A stretch of DNA of 18,158 nucleotides, taken from Phycisphaerales bacterium (lineage in GTDB: Bacteria; Planctomycetota; Phycisphaerae; Tepidisphaerales; Tepidisphaeraceae). The notes beneath the pieces were generated by a model that saw only the letters and a list, made by a program, of their open reading frames with translations, ran no database searches and was not told where the DNA came from. The stretch spans positions 1 to 18,158 of the forward strand of contig JAQGHK010000096.1 of NCBI GenBank assembly GCA_028288875.1, given 5' to 3'. How positions within the stretch are numbered: position 1 is the first letter of the stretch; each line of letters starts with the position of its first letter. Both the position numbers and the translations under genes were made by a program. Shown piece by piece: positions 7,235 through 14,570 of the stretch.

Positions 7235-8599
7235 GTGGCAACGACACTGAAAAAGACAGGCCGGCCGATCAAAGTCTACCGGACTTCGTGGGGCGAGCAA
7301 ATCCCAGGACTGACCCGCCTAAAAGATGGCCGTTGGCGTGCATCGGGCACTGCACAGACCACTTGGTCGGAAAGCGATGAGCGACTCGCCGTCGCCCGTT
7401 TCCGAAAACTCGATCGCGCCAAAAAGGAATCCGACCTCGGGAAGTTGCGGGTGCATACCAGCGTCGACGGGATCGTGGCGGACGTGGTCAAGCGTTTACG
7501 AGACAGTGGCAGCAATCTTGAGGCGGAAGTGGCCCTGTCCGGTGGGCCAGATCCCGTGTTCGCCGTCCGCGATCTTACGTTGACCGAGGATCAGTGGGCT
7601 TGGCTTCGGAACCAGATTATCGAGCGGCCGAAATGGGTCGCAGAACGGGTTGGCATTGAGCAGATCGGCTATCTATCCGATCTGGAACGACCCCTTCCCT
7701 CTGCCAAACTGTCAACCCTGATCGACACATACACAGCTAAGCCGGCACTCAGTTCAAATGAGTTGTCTCGGTCGAAGCTGTTCTGGAAACAATTCGTAAG
7801 AGCGACCGGGGTCACCCACGTGAACGAGATCGAGCATGCCCAGGTGATTGCCTACGAGAAGGCCGTGCTCGGTGCGGGGCTGGCCCCCAAATCCATTCAC
7901 CATCGATTCGGTAAGGTCAAAACAGTATTCGCTTTCGCCATCAAACGCGGCATCGACATCCAAGCTTGCCGCAAGGCATTGGACGCTCTGGCCATGCTTG
8001 AAGTGAAGGAAGCCCACCCGATGGATCCGCGGCCCATCGCGCCTGATCAGTTTTGGAAGATCTACGCAAAAGCTTCGGACACTGGCGACACAGTTTTCAC
8101 CACTTGTCTGCTCACAGCACTGAATCTTTGTGCCTACGGCGGGGAGATCTCGAAACTCCGTTGGGGTGAACTCGATCTCGATGCGGGAACCTATGTCGGG
8201 CGTCGGCCTAAAACCAAGATATCACGCGTCGCGGTCTTATGGCCGGAAGTGATCAAGGGCTTGCAGAAAATCGAACGACGGGAGGCGGTCGACTACGTGT
8301 TCAATACGTCCCGACGGTCCTTCACTTGCAATGCCGTCCTGAAACACTGGAGACGGTATAGGGCGGCAGCCCAGTTGAATGATGATTTAACGTTTGGCCA
8401 GATTCGGGATGCGGCGTACAGCATTGCCTGTCAAAACGCGTCGCTTGATCAAGCCAAAGTTTTGGCCGGCCATGCCTTCGGTGGGGCGTCGGATTTCTAC
8501 ATCCGTAGGAACCCCTTATTCGTCGCAAAAGCTTGTGAGGCCATTCGCGCCGCCTTTGGCGTTTCAGCCCGTTGCGAGCGAAGGCCGGCGGCGGCATAA
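7235..8599 (+). CDS. Tyrosine recombinase/integrase of a divergent planctomycete type
   Basis: The 454-residue protein has an N-terminal DNA-binding part, a core-binding domain (about 155-250, LSTLIDTYTAKPALSSNELS) and a C-terminal catalytic domain (about 268-440). Landmarks are NLCAYGGEISKLRWGELDLD (box I), RRPKTKISRVAVLWPE (beta-hairpin Lys), FGQIRDAAYSIA (the HxxR box), LAGHAFGG and the Tyr in DFYIRRNP. Against the canonical R-K-H-R-H-Y set, box I has Tyr301 where Arg is expected and the HxxR His is Gly388; Lys, Arg391, His413 and Tyr422 remain. I recall similar substitutions in planctomycete integrases, so this may be a family trait rather than decay. The GTG start at 7235 is the only one that keeps the N-terminal RPIKVYRTSW. 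Its place beside a tRNA 3' fragment marks it as the integrase of the island to its right. Confidence 0.82.
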   Translation: MATTLKKTGRPIKVYRTSWGEQIPGLTRLKDGRWRASGTAQTTWSESDERLAVARFRKLDRAKKESDLGKLRVHTSVDGIVADVVKRLRDSGSNLEAEVALSGGPDPVFAVRDLTLTEDQWAWLRNQIIERPKWVAERVGIEQIGYLSDLERPLPSAKLSTLIDTYTAKPALSSNELSRSKLFWKQFVRATGVTHVNEIEHAQVIAYEKAVLGAGLAPKSIHHRFGKVKTVFAFAIKRGIDIQACRKALDALAMLEVKEAHPMDPRPIAPDQFWKIYAKASDTGDTVFTTCLLTALNLCAYGGEISKLRWGELDLDAGTYVGRRPKTKISRVAVLWPEVIKGLQKIERREAVDYVFNTSRRSFTCNAVLKHWRRYRAAAQLNDDLTFGQIRDAAYSIACQNASLDQAKVLAGHAFGGASDFYIRRNPLFVAKACEAIRAAFGVSARCERRPAAA

Positions 8600-9144
8600 A
8601 ATGGTCAGAAGCAGAGTTGGTAGACTGGTCGAACGTCACATGCACGCGCGCCTCAACACGAACGGGCCGTTGCTAGACGATATTCATCAATCATAGCTTG
8701 GGATGACACCCGCAAGCGACGGCCCCGTGCCTCGTCTCGTGTATGGATGATCCTGTTTTTCGATCAGGTGACGCCGCTTAGACGTGTACCGGGACACTCC
8801 GGACATGTCCCCACATCTAATTGCGAGGTCTTCGAAGTTTCCCGCAAGATCGCGGCGGACGTTGCCGACATTTAAAGGCCACTCGGATAACACTATTCGG
8901 CCGGCGCTCCGTCACAAACCGCGACAGAGAGCGAAGAGGTGCCAGAAGTGGAACAGCCATCAATGGCATGGTGTGTTGCTATTCGTCGATAGCACAGTAT
9001 TGGGACAATCGCTTGCCGGTGCGGTGGTATCCAAGAGGGAGACCGCCGCGACATTTAGAGCGTTTAACCCCTGTCGGGAGTTCGCTCCGATCGTGCCGTG
9101 GCCCGATCGGGGCATCGTATTGGCCTATGGCCAAGGAGACGTAG
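8600..9144 (+). other. 545-bp gap without a convincing gene
   Basis: Short open frames on both strands give Arg/Ser-rich translations with no family look. An excisionase-sized gene would be expected here, but I cannot find an intact one; the frame around 8784-8880 (VYRDTPDMSPHLIARSSKF) has only a vague resemblance. The last 45 bp hold two palindromes (see the next entry). Confidence 0.4.
9102..9138 (+). promoter_or_regulatory. Two palindromes and the ribosome site of the RuvC-like gene
   Basis: CCCGATCGGG (9102-9111) is a perfect palindrome. TTGGCC-TAT-GGCCAA (9120-9134) forms a six-pair hairpin whose 3' arm runs into the strong ribosome site AAGGAG (9133-9138), six bases before ATG 9145. 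This could serve as an operator, or as an mRNA hairpin that limits translation. The ribosome site clearly fixes the start. Confidence 0.5.
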
Positions 9145-9987
9145 ATGGATTGGACAGTTAGTATTATTCCGCCGGTCATTCTGGGGCTGCAAACACCTAA
9201 CGAATGGAGTGCTACGCGTAGCAAATACGAAATATCGGTTCTAACTATCCGCGGCATCACCTATGCAATGGTTGACTCTGACATGTTCGGAGATGTCTGG
9301 TGGTTCGATATGGCCGGCAGGCTGATATGGCACGGCAGCATCCATGATCCCGACGACAGGCCGGCGCATCTCACTGGACCGTCTGTCTTTCAGCCGCGAG
9401 AGCAGTGGTCAGGAATCGTCCTTGCCATTATTGATGTGCTTTTACGAGCCGGCGCAAGCGTGTATCACGTGGCTGCGACTAAAGATTCTTTCTGGTTCCG
9501 CCGCAGCCCCGCGTGCGCACTTGCAAATCGAGTGATCGCAGTTGTCCCTGCAGTGTCAAAGGTCACTTGGGCCGTAATAGATCGACTTGCGGACGGAACC
9601 ACCGCAGGTGTTTGCAGCGGAAAGTATGGCGTACGGGCGGGTGATTCACTGGTCGAACGAGTACAAGCAGTAGGTAAGGCTGTTCAGCGTGTGATCAAAG
9701 ATTGCTGCGCGACTGAGATTGCAGTTGAAGAACCGGGTACATGGCCAGGGCGTTCGTTAGCCAGCGGGCAAGACATTGCTGCGATTTACGCAATATTTGG
9801 GGGCTTATGTGCTGTTGCCAACGCCTCAAGTTTGCCCTGCGTTGTCGTACCATCGTCTCAGCAGGTGATTCGAAACGCCAGTCAGCATGGAATCGCTCAT
9901 CTCGAAAACGACCGAGCCTTGGCCATTTGCCTAGCCGAATGGACAATGCAATTCGGCGCAACTTTGTCACAGTCTCTCGCTGCCTAG
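9145..9987 (+). CDS. RuvC/RNase H-fold protein with an extra N-terminal domain
   Basis: The C-terminal half (about 130-270) follows the RuvC order: strand VVPAVSKVTWAVID, strand GTTAGVCSGKYG, helix SLVERVQAVGKAVQRVIKD, acidic strand EIAVEEPGTW, helix SLASGQDIAAIYAIFGG, strand PCVVVPSSQQVIRNAS and a last helix ENDRALAICLAEW. The acidic residues E195/E196 and D256 match the second and last metal ligands of Holliday-junction resolvases. The first ligand is not where expected: the 'IDPG' position reads VVPA, although D146 or an Asp in the N-domain might stand in. Residues 1-129 are an added domain of unknown nature (GITYAMVDSDMFGDVWWFD). At 280 residues it is much longer than RuvC (about 170). 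It has a strong ribosome site and ends in TAG. In a mobile element a junction nuclease or a DNA-structure binder is plausible; the function is inferred. Confidence 0.52.
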   Translation: MDWTVSIIPPVILGLQTPNEWSATRSKYEISVLTIRGITYAMVDSDMFGDVWWFDMAGRLIWHGSIHDPDDRPAHLTGPSVFQPREQWSGIVLAIIDVLLRAGASVYHVAATKDSFWFRRSPACALANRVIAVVPAVSKVTWAVIDRLADGTTAGVCSGKYGVRAGDSLVERVQAVGKAVQRVIKDCCATEIAVEEPGTWPGRSLASGQDIAAIYAIFGGLCAVANASSLPCVVVPSSQQVIRNASQHGIAHLENDRALAICLAEWTMQFGATLSQSLAA

Positions 9988-10304
9988 TGGATTTTTGAAT
10001 TCTACCTGAATTACTGGCACCTTGTGGGAGATGGTAAAGGGTGATTAGGCTGTTAACGCGGAAATGCAGCGTGTGGTATGATTTGACGACTCGTCAGTCG
10101 CCGTCAATGGTAGTGAATCCTGCAGGCACACGTCGATGAGTTCGGGCAGCATCTTTCGTGAGGATAATGGTATTCATTGTGTCCTTAAAAAGGTTCGTTT
10201 TCTCGCGGTAGGAAGCCATGCTGGGAGCAGAGAGTCAAAGTTGTCAACGATGGGGAAATGGTGCCGCAGCGGCAAGATCATGAACCTGAAAACCGAGCCC
10301 TGTC
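9988..10304 (+). other. Gap between the RuvC-like gene and the IS701-type element
   Basis: I see no convincing gene. A small imperfect hairpin is present around 10083-10107 (TTGACGACT pairing with AGT...CGTCAA). The sequence at 10250-10304 continues at 12583 when both insertion sequences are removed, but the rejoined text (about 28 codons from ATG 10250) matches nothing I know. Confidence 0.4.
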
Positions 10305-10308
10305 TTAC
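10305..10308. repeat. Left target-site duplication TTAC of the IS701-type element
   Basis: TTAC at 10305-10308 equals TTAC at 11704-11707, directly outside the terminal repeats. IS701-family elements make 4-bp duplications, usually of the form YTAR, so TTAC is a near match. Confidence 0.8.
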
Positions 10309-10326
10309 CACTACAGTTGCGCATCG
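10309..10326 (+). repeat. IS701-type left terminal inverted repeat
   Basis: CACTACAGTTGCGCATCG pairs with 11686-11703 without mismatch; pairing stops on both sides. Confidence 0.9.
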
Positions 10327-10389
10327 TATGTCTTTGCCTAATATCGCGTTGCCGGCCGTCAGTCCGGTCTGGCAAGGAGTGGTGTCGGC

Positions 10390-11618
10390 ATGGAGGCCGT
10401 GCAAGTCCGTCGCTGGGAAGACCAGTTCGAGCAGACCATGGAGCGTGTTGGCGGGTGCTTCCCGCGCCGCGATCTGCGTCGGCAGGCCGAGGGGTACGTC
10501 CGCGGCCTGCTCGGGCCGGTCGAGCGTAAGAATGGCTGGCAACTGGCCGAGCACCTGGGCCGGGAGAAGCCGTACGGCATCCAGCGCCTGCTCGGTCGGG
10601 CGAGTTGGGACGCCGACGCCCTTCGGGACGAACTGACGCGGTACGCCGTCGACCCATTGGTGACCGACGGCGACCCGGGCGTGCTGATCGTCGACGAGAC
10701 CGGCTTTCTCAAGAAGGGCAACAAGTCCGTCGGCGTGCACAGGCAGTACTCGGGCACCGCCGGGCGGATCGAGAACAGTCAGGTCGGCGTCTTCCTGGCT
10801 TTGTCCACCTCCCGGGGCCGGGCATTGATTGACCGGGCGCTCTACCTGCCGGCCGCGTGGTGCGAGGACCGGGCGCGTTGCGACGAGGCAGGCGTGCCGG
10901 ACGATGTGGCGTTCGCGACCAAGCCGCAACTGGCCGTGAAGAGGCTGGGACGGGCGTTCGAAGCAGGACTGCGTCCGTCGTTCGTGCTGGCCGATTCGGT
11001 TTACGGATCAGACAGTAAATTCAGGCGTTTCCTCGAGACCCGGCACCAGGCGTTTGTGGTCGCCGTCACCAGCCAGCAGCGGTTCTGGATCGGCTTTGAG
11101 CAACGAAGGGTCGATGCCATTGCCGCAGACCTTCCCGATAAGAGCTGGTTCCGGATGAGCGTGGCCGAGGGCACACGCGGGCCACGGACCTACGACTGGG
11201 CATCCGTCCGCTTCGGCTTCCCCACCGACAGCGGCATGGATCGCCACTTGCTGGTGCGACGGCACACGGACACAGGAGAGTTGGCCTACTTCCTCTGCGC
11301 CGCCCCTTCCGGCACGAGCGCCCGTGACTTGGCCGTCGCCGCGGGACAACGCTGGGCGATCGAGTGCTGCTTTGAGAGTACCAAGCAGGAGACGGGGCTC
11401 GACGAGTACGAGGTACGCTCCTGGAACGGCTGGCACCGCCACGTCACGCTCAGCCTGCTGGCAATGATGTTCCTGACCGCGGTCAGACTGACCGTAACAG
11501 AGCCGAAGCGGCGTCGGTCTAAAAGTCGCCGCCCTTGATCCCATTGACCGAGCCGGAGATCCGGCGGCTGCTGGTCGCGATCGTCTGGCCGAGGCTGCTT
11601 TCACCGAACGAATCCTGA
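10390..11618 (+). pseudogene. IS701-family transposase, frameshifted near the C-terminus
   Basis: This is a DDE transposase. The first Asp is in VLIVDETGFLKKG, the second in FVLADSVYG and the Glu in WAIECCFESTKQETGLDEYE, followed by WNGWHRHVTLSLLAM, all typical of IS701. The main frame from ATG 10390 (AAGGAG ten bases upstream) stops at 11538 after 382 residues with RRRSKSRRP. The usual family ending (LIPLTEPEIRRLLVAIVW) is present in the -1 frame and runs to TGA at 11616-11618. The switch point is the AAAAG at 11521-11525. With the shift the protein would be about 408 residues, the normal size. All three catalytic residues lie before the shift, so activity may persist. Either a one-base indel or ribosomal -1 slippage on A-AAA-G could explain it. 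Confidence 0.88.
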
Positions 11619-11685
11619 TGTGGTCCCATTGGAGACGAGAGCACCAGGCCCGCGCCCGGGCCTGCCACTACCGGAGGAGAGCACG

Positions 11686-11703
11686 CGATGCGCAACTGTA
11701 GTG
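11686..11703 (-). repeat. IS701-type right terminal inverted repeat
   Basis: This is the exact reverse complement of 10309-10326, followed directly by the TTAC duplication. Confidence 0.9.
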
Positions 11704-11707
11704 TTAC
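11704..11707. repeat. Shared junction: TTAC duplication of the IS701-type and TTA duplication of the IS5-type element
   Basis: The four bases TTAC serve as the right duplication of the IS701-type element. TTA (11704-11706) is also the left duplication of the IS5-type element, repeated at 12580-12582, and the C is the first base of that element. This records the order of insertion. Confidence 0.72.
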
Positions 11708-11765
11708 AGCATGTAACACAATCGGTCAGATCGCCGCCTAAAGTCCTTTCGTCACGGAGGACACG

Positions 11766-12563
11766 ATGGCACGGACGCTGCTGCCCGACGGGCTGTGGGA
11801 ACGGATCAGACCACTGCTGCCGCAGCACCCGCGGCGGGTCGGCCGGCCTTGGGTCGACGACTGGGCCTGTCTCGAAGGCATCTTCTTTGTGCTCCAGAGC
11901 GGCATCGCCTGGTCGCTCTTGCCGCCGCAGTTCGGGACCTGCGGCATGACCTGCTGGCGGCGGCTGCGGGACTGGAAGCGGGCCGGGGTGTGGGAACGCG
12001 TGCACGCCATGCTGCTGGGCGAACTCCACGCCGTCGGCCAGCTCGAGCCGCGTGTTGCCGTTGCCGACTCCACCAGCCTGCGTGCGATAAAGGGGGCGAA
12101 GCGACCGGCCGCAACTGAATAAGTCGGGCCGACGGACCGCGGCAAAAGCGGCAGCAAACAGCATCTGCTGACTGAAGCCAGGGGCACGCCGCTGGCCTGC
12201 GACGTGACGGCCGCGAACGTCGCTGACGGCCTGATGCTGCTCCCTTTGCTCGACAAGTTCCCCGTGATCGGAGGCCGCCGGGGCCGGCCCCGCACAAGGC
12301 CGCTGCTGGTTACTGCCGATAAGGCCTACCACTCCGCCGCCCGCGTAGAAGAATTGCACCGCCGGGGTATCTACCCGCTCCTGCCAAAACGGGGCGAACC
12401 GGGAACCGCCGGTCTGGGCAAAGTGCGTTGGGTGATCGAACGTACGGTCGCGTGGGTCAAGCAGTTCCGGCGGCTTCGCACACGGTACGAACGCCGCCTC
12501 GACATCCATCTGTCGTTCCTTCAACTCGCCTGCTGCGTCATCTGCTGGCGAAGGCTCAAATGA
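11766..12563 (+). pseudogene. IS5-family transposase with an in-frame TAA
   Basis: The N-terminal domain (LLPDGLWERIRPLLPQHP, then LEGIFFVLQSGIAWSLLPPQ) is the DUF4096 region of IS5 transposases. The DDE residues lie in VAVADSTSLRA, LLVTADKAYHS and KVRWVIERTVAWVKQFRRLR, with RLRTRYERRLDIH as the usual ending. A strong GGAGG precedes ATG 11766. The frame stops at TAA 12120-12122 after AATE and resumes in the same frame with VGPTDRGKSGSKQHLLTEAR, so a single base change suffices. The stop falls between the first and second Asp, so this copy should be inactive unless the stop is read through. Total length is 266 codons. Confidence 0.9.
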
Positions 12564-12564
12564 G

Positions 12565-12579
12565 TTGTGTTACACGCTC
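12565..12579 (-). repeat. IS5-type right terminal inverted repeat
   Basis: TTGTGTTACACGCT starts two bases after the transposase stop and pairs with 11708-11721 with one mismatch. TTA follows at 12580. Confidence 0.78.
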
Positions 12580-12607
12580 TTAGCCGATGTCCAGGGTGCC
12601 GGGTAGT

Positions 12608-13018
12608 TTAAAGCTGTTCTTTGGCAATCAAGACCAGTCCTAACAGCGCCAGCAGAAATATCATCAAGCCCAAAATTCCGGTCACTAATCCGGCGACGGC
12701 CATGCCCTTGCCGCTGGCGCGGCCTCGACGAATTTCACTCATAGCGACTGCAGCCAAAATCACCGCCAGAACGCTCGAAACTGTCGCAACCCATGACCAG
12801 TCAAATGGAACGAATGCGATTGGGATCGCGATGATTCCAAAGATCATACTGAGCAATGCCTTTGAATCGTTTGCCGTTGCAGCGCCCGAGCCATCAGATC
12901 GTCGCATGATGATACCCTGGCTGAGTTTCTCACGAATCGGGTGACCGCAACGGGGACATGACTCTGCTGACTTAGAAACGGGCGCCTCGCAGGCGGGGCA
13001 GTCAACCAAAGTAATCAT
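12608..13018 (-). CDS. Zinc-ribbon membrane protein (DUF4190-like)
   Basis: This is a 136-residue protein. Residues 5-27 form a zinc ribbon with CPAC and CPRC knuckles (Cys 7, 10, 21, 24). After a polar linker come three membrane segments: SMIFGIIAIPIAFVPF, WVATVSSVLAVILAAVAM and GMAVAGLVTGILGLMIFLLA. The MAVAGLVTGILGL part is typical of DUF4190. The start is ATG 13018 because GGAG lies seven bases upstream and the ribbon follows at once; the frame extends farther upstream, but that part overlaps the preceding gene. It is 16 bp downstream of the other zinc-ribbon gene, so the two are co-transcribed. A role in membrane sensing or protein interaction is a guess. Confidence 0.72.
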   Translation of the reverse strand: MITLVDCPACEAPVSKSAESCPRCGHPIREKLSQGIIMRRSDGSGAATANDSKALLSMIFGIIAIPIAFVPFDWSWVATVSSVLAVILAAVAMSEIRRGRASGKGMAVAGLVTGILGLMIFLLALLGLVLIAKEQL

Positions 13019-13034
13019 TCCGAGTCTCCAAGTC

Positions 13035-13670
13035 TCAGTTACGCCACCGCCAGCTACGGAACATCGGAGCGTACAATCCTGCATTCTTTAGCAGTCGAGT
13101 CGCCTGTAGGTTCAAGATGAGTAGCACGGCCAAGCCTGCGAATGGAACAAGAGTTCCGATTGCCCAAAGAACGCCACTTTTGTCCATCGCACGGGCAAGC
13201 TTGTAGGTGACGAAAAAATGGATCGGGATAAGCAAAATCCCGAGAGGCGGAAAAATGGAGATAATGAAGACGACGAGCAGTCGTCGTTCCCAGCACGCCA
13301 CGGCAACGAGGTAGTCAGGGATTTCGCGGTTGTTGGAGCGGGAGTCATTCGCTTGAATTATGGGCTGCTGCCGGCTGCCGCTCGGTTGAGCATGGGAAGC
13401 GTCACTCACGGTGCTAATGGCCGTGTGAGCGGGTCGCCGGGGTGCCGAACGCTTTTGGGCAAATTCTTCGGCGAACGGAATCAGATTGTCGTCTGCGTCG
13501 CCCGCCGCTACCGGCAGTTTCACTGCGGCAACAGACCCAGAGCCCTCGGTCGTTATGTTTTCCCAGCATGGTTCACAGTGATACCGGCCGCTGGCGTCTT
13601 TAATGCGGGGCAGGTTTCTGACATCTTGGCCGCAAACGGCGCAGATCTTCGTGACTGAAGTGTTTTGCAT
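13035..13670 (-). CDS. Zinc-ribbon, two-segment membrane protein
   Basis: This is a 211-residue protein starting MQNTSVTKICAVCGQDV. Cys 10, 13, 32 and 35 (CAVC...CEPC) form a treble-clef or ribbon-like zinc site. A long polar linker (about 45-125) follows, then two or three membrane segments (LLVVFIISIFPPLGILLIPI; VLWAIGTLVPFAGLAVLLIL). I prefer ATG 13670 over ATG 13715, because the earlier ATG overlaps a good -10 box (TACAAT, 13719-13714). It is the first gene of a two-gene operon and is divergent from the XRE regulator. I do not recognise a named function; this layout is common in planctomycetes to my memory. Confidence 0.66.
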   Translation of the reverse strand: MQNTSVTKICAVCGQDVRNLPRIKDASGRYHCEPCWENITTEGSGSVAAVKLPVAAGDADDNLIPFAEEFAQKRSAPRRPAHTAISTVSDASHAQPSGSRQQPIIQANDSRSNNREIPDYLVAVACWERRLLVVFIISIFPPLGILLIPIHFFVTYKLARAMDKSGVLWAIGTLVPFAGLAVLLILNLQATRLLKNAGLYAPMFRSWRWRN

Positions 13671-13713
13671 CTTAAACCAGCCTTGAACGTATTGACGGGA
13701 CAGTCGGGCCATC

Positions 13714-13739
13714 ATTGTATCCTATTTCGGGATATCCCG
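13714..13739 (-). promoter_or_regulatory. Promoter of the zinc-ribbon operon with a palindromic operator
   Basis: On the minus strand TACAAT (13719-13714) is a good -10 box. The perfect 12-bp palindrome CGGGATATCCCG (13728-13739) lies in the spacer and reaches the -35 position. The divergent gene beginning at 13777 encodes a small XRE-type DNA-binding protein, the obvious candidate to bind here. Confidence 0.55.
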
Positions 13740-13776
13740 CCACAGGTTTTAGGTTTCATGCGGCCGCAAGGTCGAG

Positions 13777-14055
13777 ATGCCAAAAAGCCTGTTTTCCCAA
13801 CGTCATGACCGACTGCGCGAGTTGCTGATCGCGGCGCGCCAACGTGCTGGCCTACGCCAGGTGGATGTGGCCGCATCGCTCGGCCGTCCCCAATCATTCG
13901 TGAGTAAGTATGAGGCTGGCGAACGGCAGCTTGATGTGATCGAGTTTATAGACGTGGCTCAAGCCATTAAGGCTTCGGCGAGCGAGCTGATTCTGGAGCT
14001 TGCAAGTGCGACTGTGGCAGCCAAGCGTGAATCTTCAAAACGTTCTGCTAAGTAA
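13777..14055 (+). CDS. Small XRE-family helix-turn-helix regulator
   Basis: The 92-residue protein has a Cro/C1-type helix-turn-helix: LRELLIAARQRAGLRQVDVA then ASLGRPQSFVSKYEAGERQL (about residues 12-55), with the recognition helix at PQSFVSKYE. The family signature 'S.(V/I)S.(Y/W)E.G.R' is intact. The tail is short and basic (KRESSKRSAK), with no sensor or toxin-related domain. AGG lies six bases before ATG 13777. It is divergent from the two-gene zinc-ribbon operon with a shared 106-bp control region that holds a palindrome, which suggests that it regulates itself and the operon. The target is inferred. Confidence 0.85.
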   Translation: MPKSLFSQRHDRLRELLIAARQRAGLRQVDVAASLGRPQSFVSKYEAGERQLDVIEFIDVAQAIKASASELILELASATVAAKRESSKRSAK

Positions 14056-14201
14056 CGTACGAAAGCCAAGGATCGCCGCAGTCCCATGATCCTGTCGAAT
14101 TCGTACCAAGTAGCACTCGCTCATTGGATGGCGCTGAAGGAATGGTCTCGCTGACAGATTCATCGCTGAACACACATCCCACGCAAAGAGCAGGAAACGC
14201 T

Positions 14202-14474
14202 TCAGTCATCCTTGTGTTTTGTGCCTTTTCCAAGAGTTCGGCGTGCTTGTTCGGCCCGGATCTCTGCGATTAATGACTCAACGCTCGCTCTCAAAGAGGC
14301 CGCGTACAAGCGTTGGAGAGCAGATGCCTGTTCCTGCGGCGTGGCCTCAAGAAACATCAGGATGCCCGCGCTAATGCATTCACCTAAGCGTCCATCATAG
14401 TGTGTAGCAGTCTCCCGAAGACGACGGATGATTGCGGGATCAACGTAGACGTTTAGCCCAACTTTTTTGGCCAT
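14202..14474 (-). CDS. Small ribbon-helix-helix-like DNA-binding protein
   Basis: This is a 90-residue protein. The N-terminus KKVGLNVYVDPAIIRRLRET has the alternating strand followed by a helix seen in CopG/Arc/MetJ-type regulators, then a second helix (LGECISAGILMFLEA). The C-terminal half is a charged helix (ESLIAEIRAEQARRTLGK) that may form a dimer or coiled coil. The start is ATG 14474. It is divergent from the unknown/Gam operon, with only 96 bp of AT-rich DNA holding both promoters, so it probably represses itself and that operon. No toxin gene partner is seen next to it. Confidence 0.65.
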   Translation of the reverse strand: MAKKVGLNVYVDPAIIRRLRETATHYDGRLGECISAGILMFLEATPQEQASALQRLYAASLRASVESLIAEIRAEQARRTLGKGTKHKDD

Positions 14475-14570
14475 GACCTAATTAGAACCGATAATAAACA
14501 AAGACGAAATAAAGAGAAACTCTTGACTAAACAAATAGCAAACGTGTATTGTGACGCCTCGGGAGACCAT
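14475..14570. promoter_or_regulatory. Divergent promoter region of the RHH gene and the Gam operon
   Basis: On the plus strand TTGACT (14523-14528), an 18-base spacer and TATTGT (14547-14552) form a good sigma70-type promoter, followed by a strong GGGAG (14561-14565) before ATG 14571. On the minus strand TATTAT (about 14492-14497) is a candidate -10 for the RHH gene. The stretch is clearly more AT-rich than its surroundings. The TTG of the plus -35 box could be mistaken for a start codon. Confidence 0.6.

Larger units (their letters stand above)
10309..11703 (+). mobile_element. IS701-family insertion sequence, complete ends
   Basis: The 1395-bp element is bounded by perfect 18-bp inverted repeats: CACTACAGTTGCGCATCG at 10309-10326 and its exact reverse complement at 11686-11703. 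It is flanked by TTAC duplications (10305-10308 and 11704-11707). It carries one transposase gene with a frameshift near its end. Perfect repeats and target duplication show that the insertion is recent. It sits exactly against the left end of the IS5-type element. Confidence 0.92.
11707..12579 (+). mobile_element. IS5-family insertion sequence (IS1031-like ends)
   Basis: The element of about 873 bp is bounded by near-perfect inverted repeats: AGCATGTAACACAA at 11708-11721 against the complement of TTGTGTTACACGCT at 12565-12578, with one mismatch. It is flanked by TTA at 11704-11706 and 12580-12582. A three-base TNA duplication is known for the IS1031 group of the IS5 family. It carries one transposase frame broken by TAA. 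Its left edge was later hit by the IS701-type element. Confidence 0.82.

Noticed and set aside
8597..8612. AAAATGGTCAGAAGC resembles AAAACGGTCAGAATC at 7166-7180, as if direct repeats flanked the integrase
   Set aside because: The match is only about 13 of 15 and too short; no tRNA part accompanies the second copy.
8784..9161. Open frame of 125 codons as a possible excisionase
   Set aside because: The translation is Arg/Ser-rich without a helix-turn-helix pattern, has no ribosome site, and overlaps the well-supported start at 9145.
10136..10636. Open frame of 166 codons across the left end of the IS701-type element
   Set aside because: It crosses the IS boundary and then overlaps the transposase in another frame, so it is a shadow.
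14048..14233. 61-codon minus-strand frame between the XRE and RHH genes
   Set aside because: It overlaps the ends of both real genes and shows no family pattern.
14523..14570. TTG 14523 as the start of the gene before gam
   Set aside because: TTGACT is better explained as a -35 box with TATTGT 18 bases on, and ATG 14571 has a strong ribosome site.
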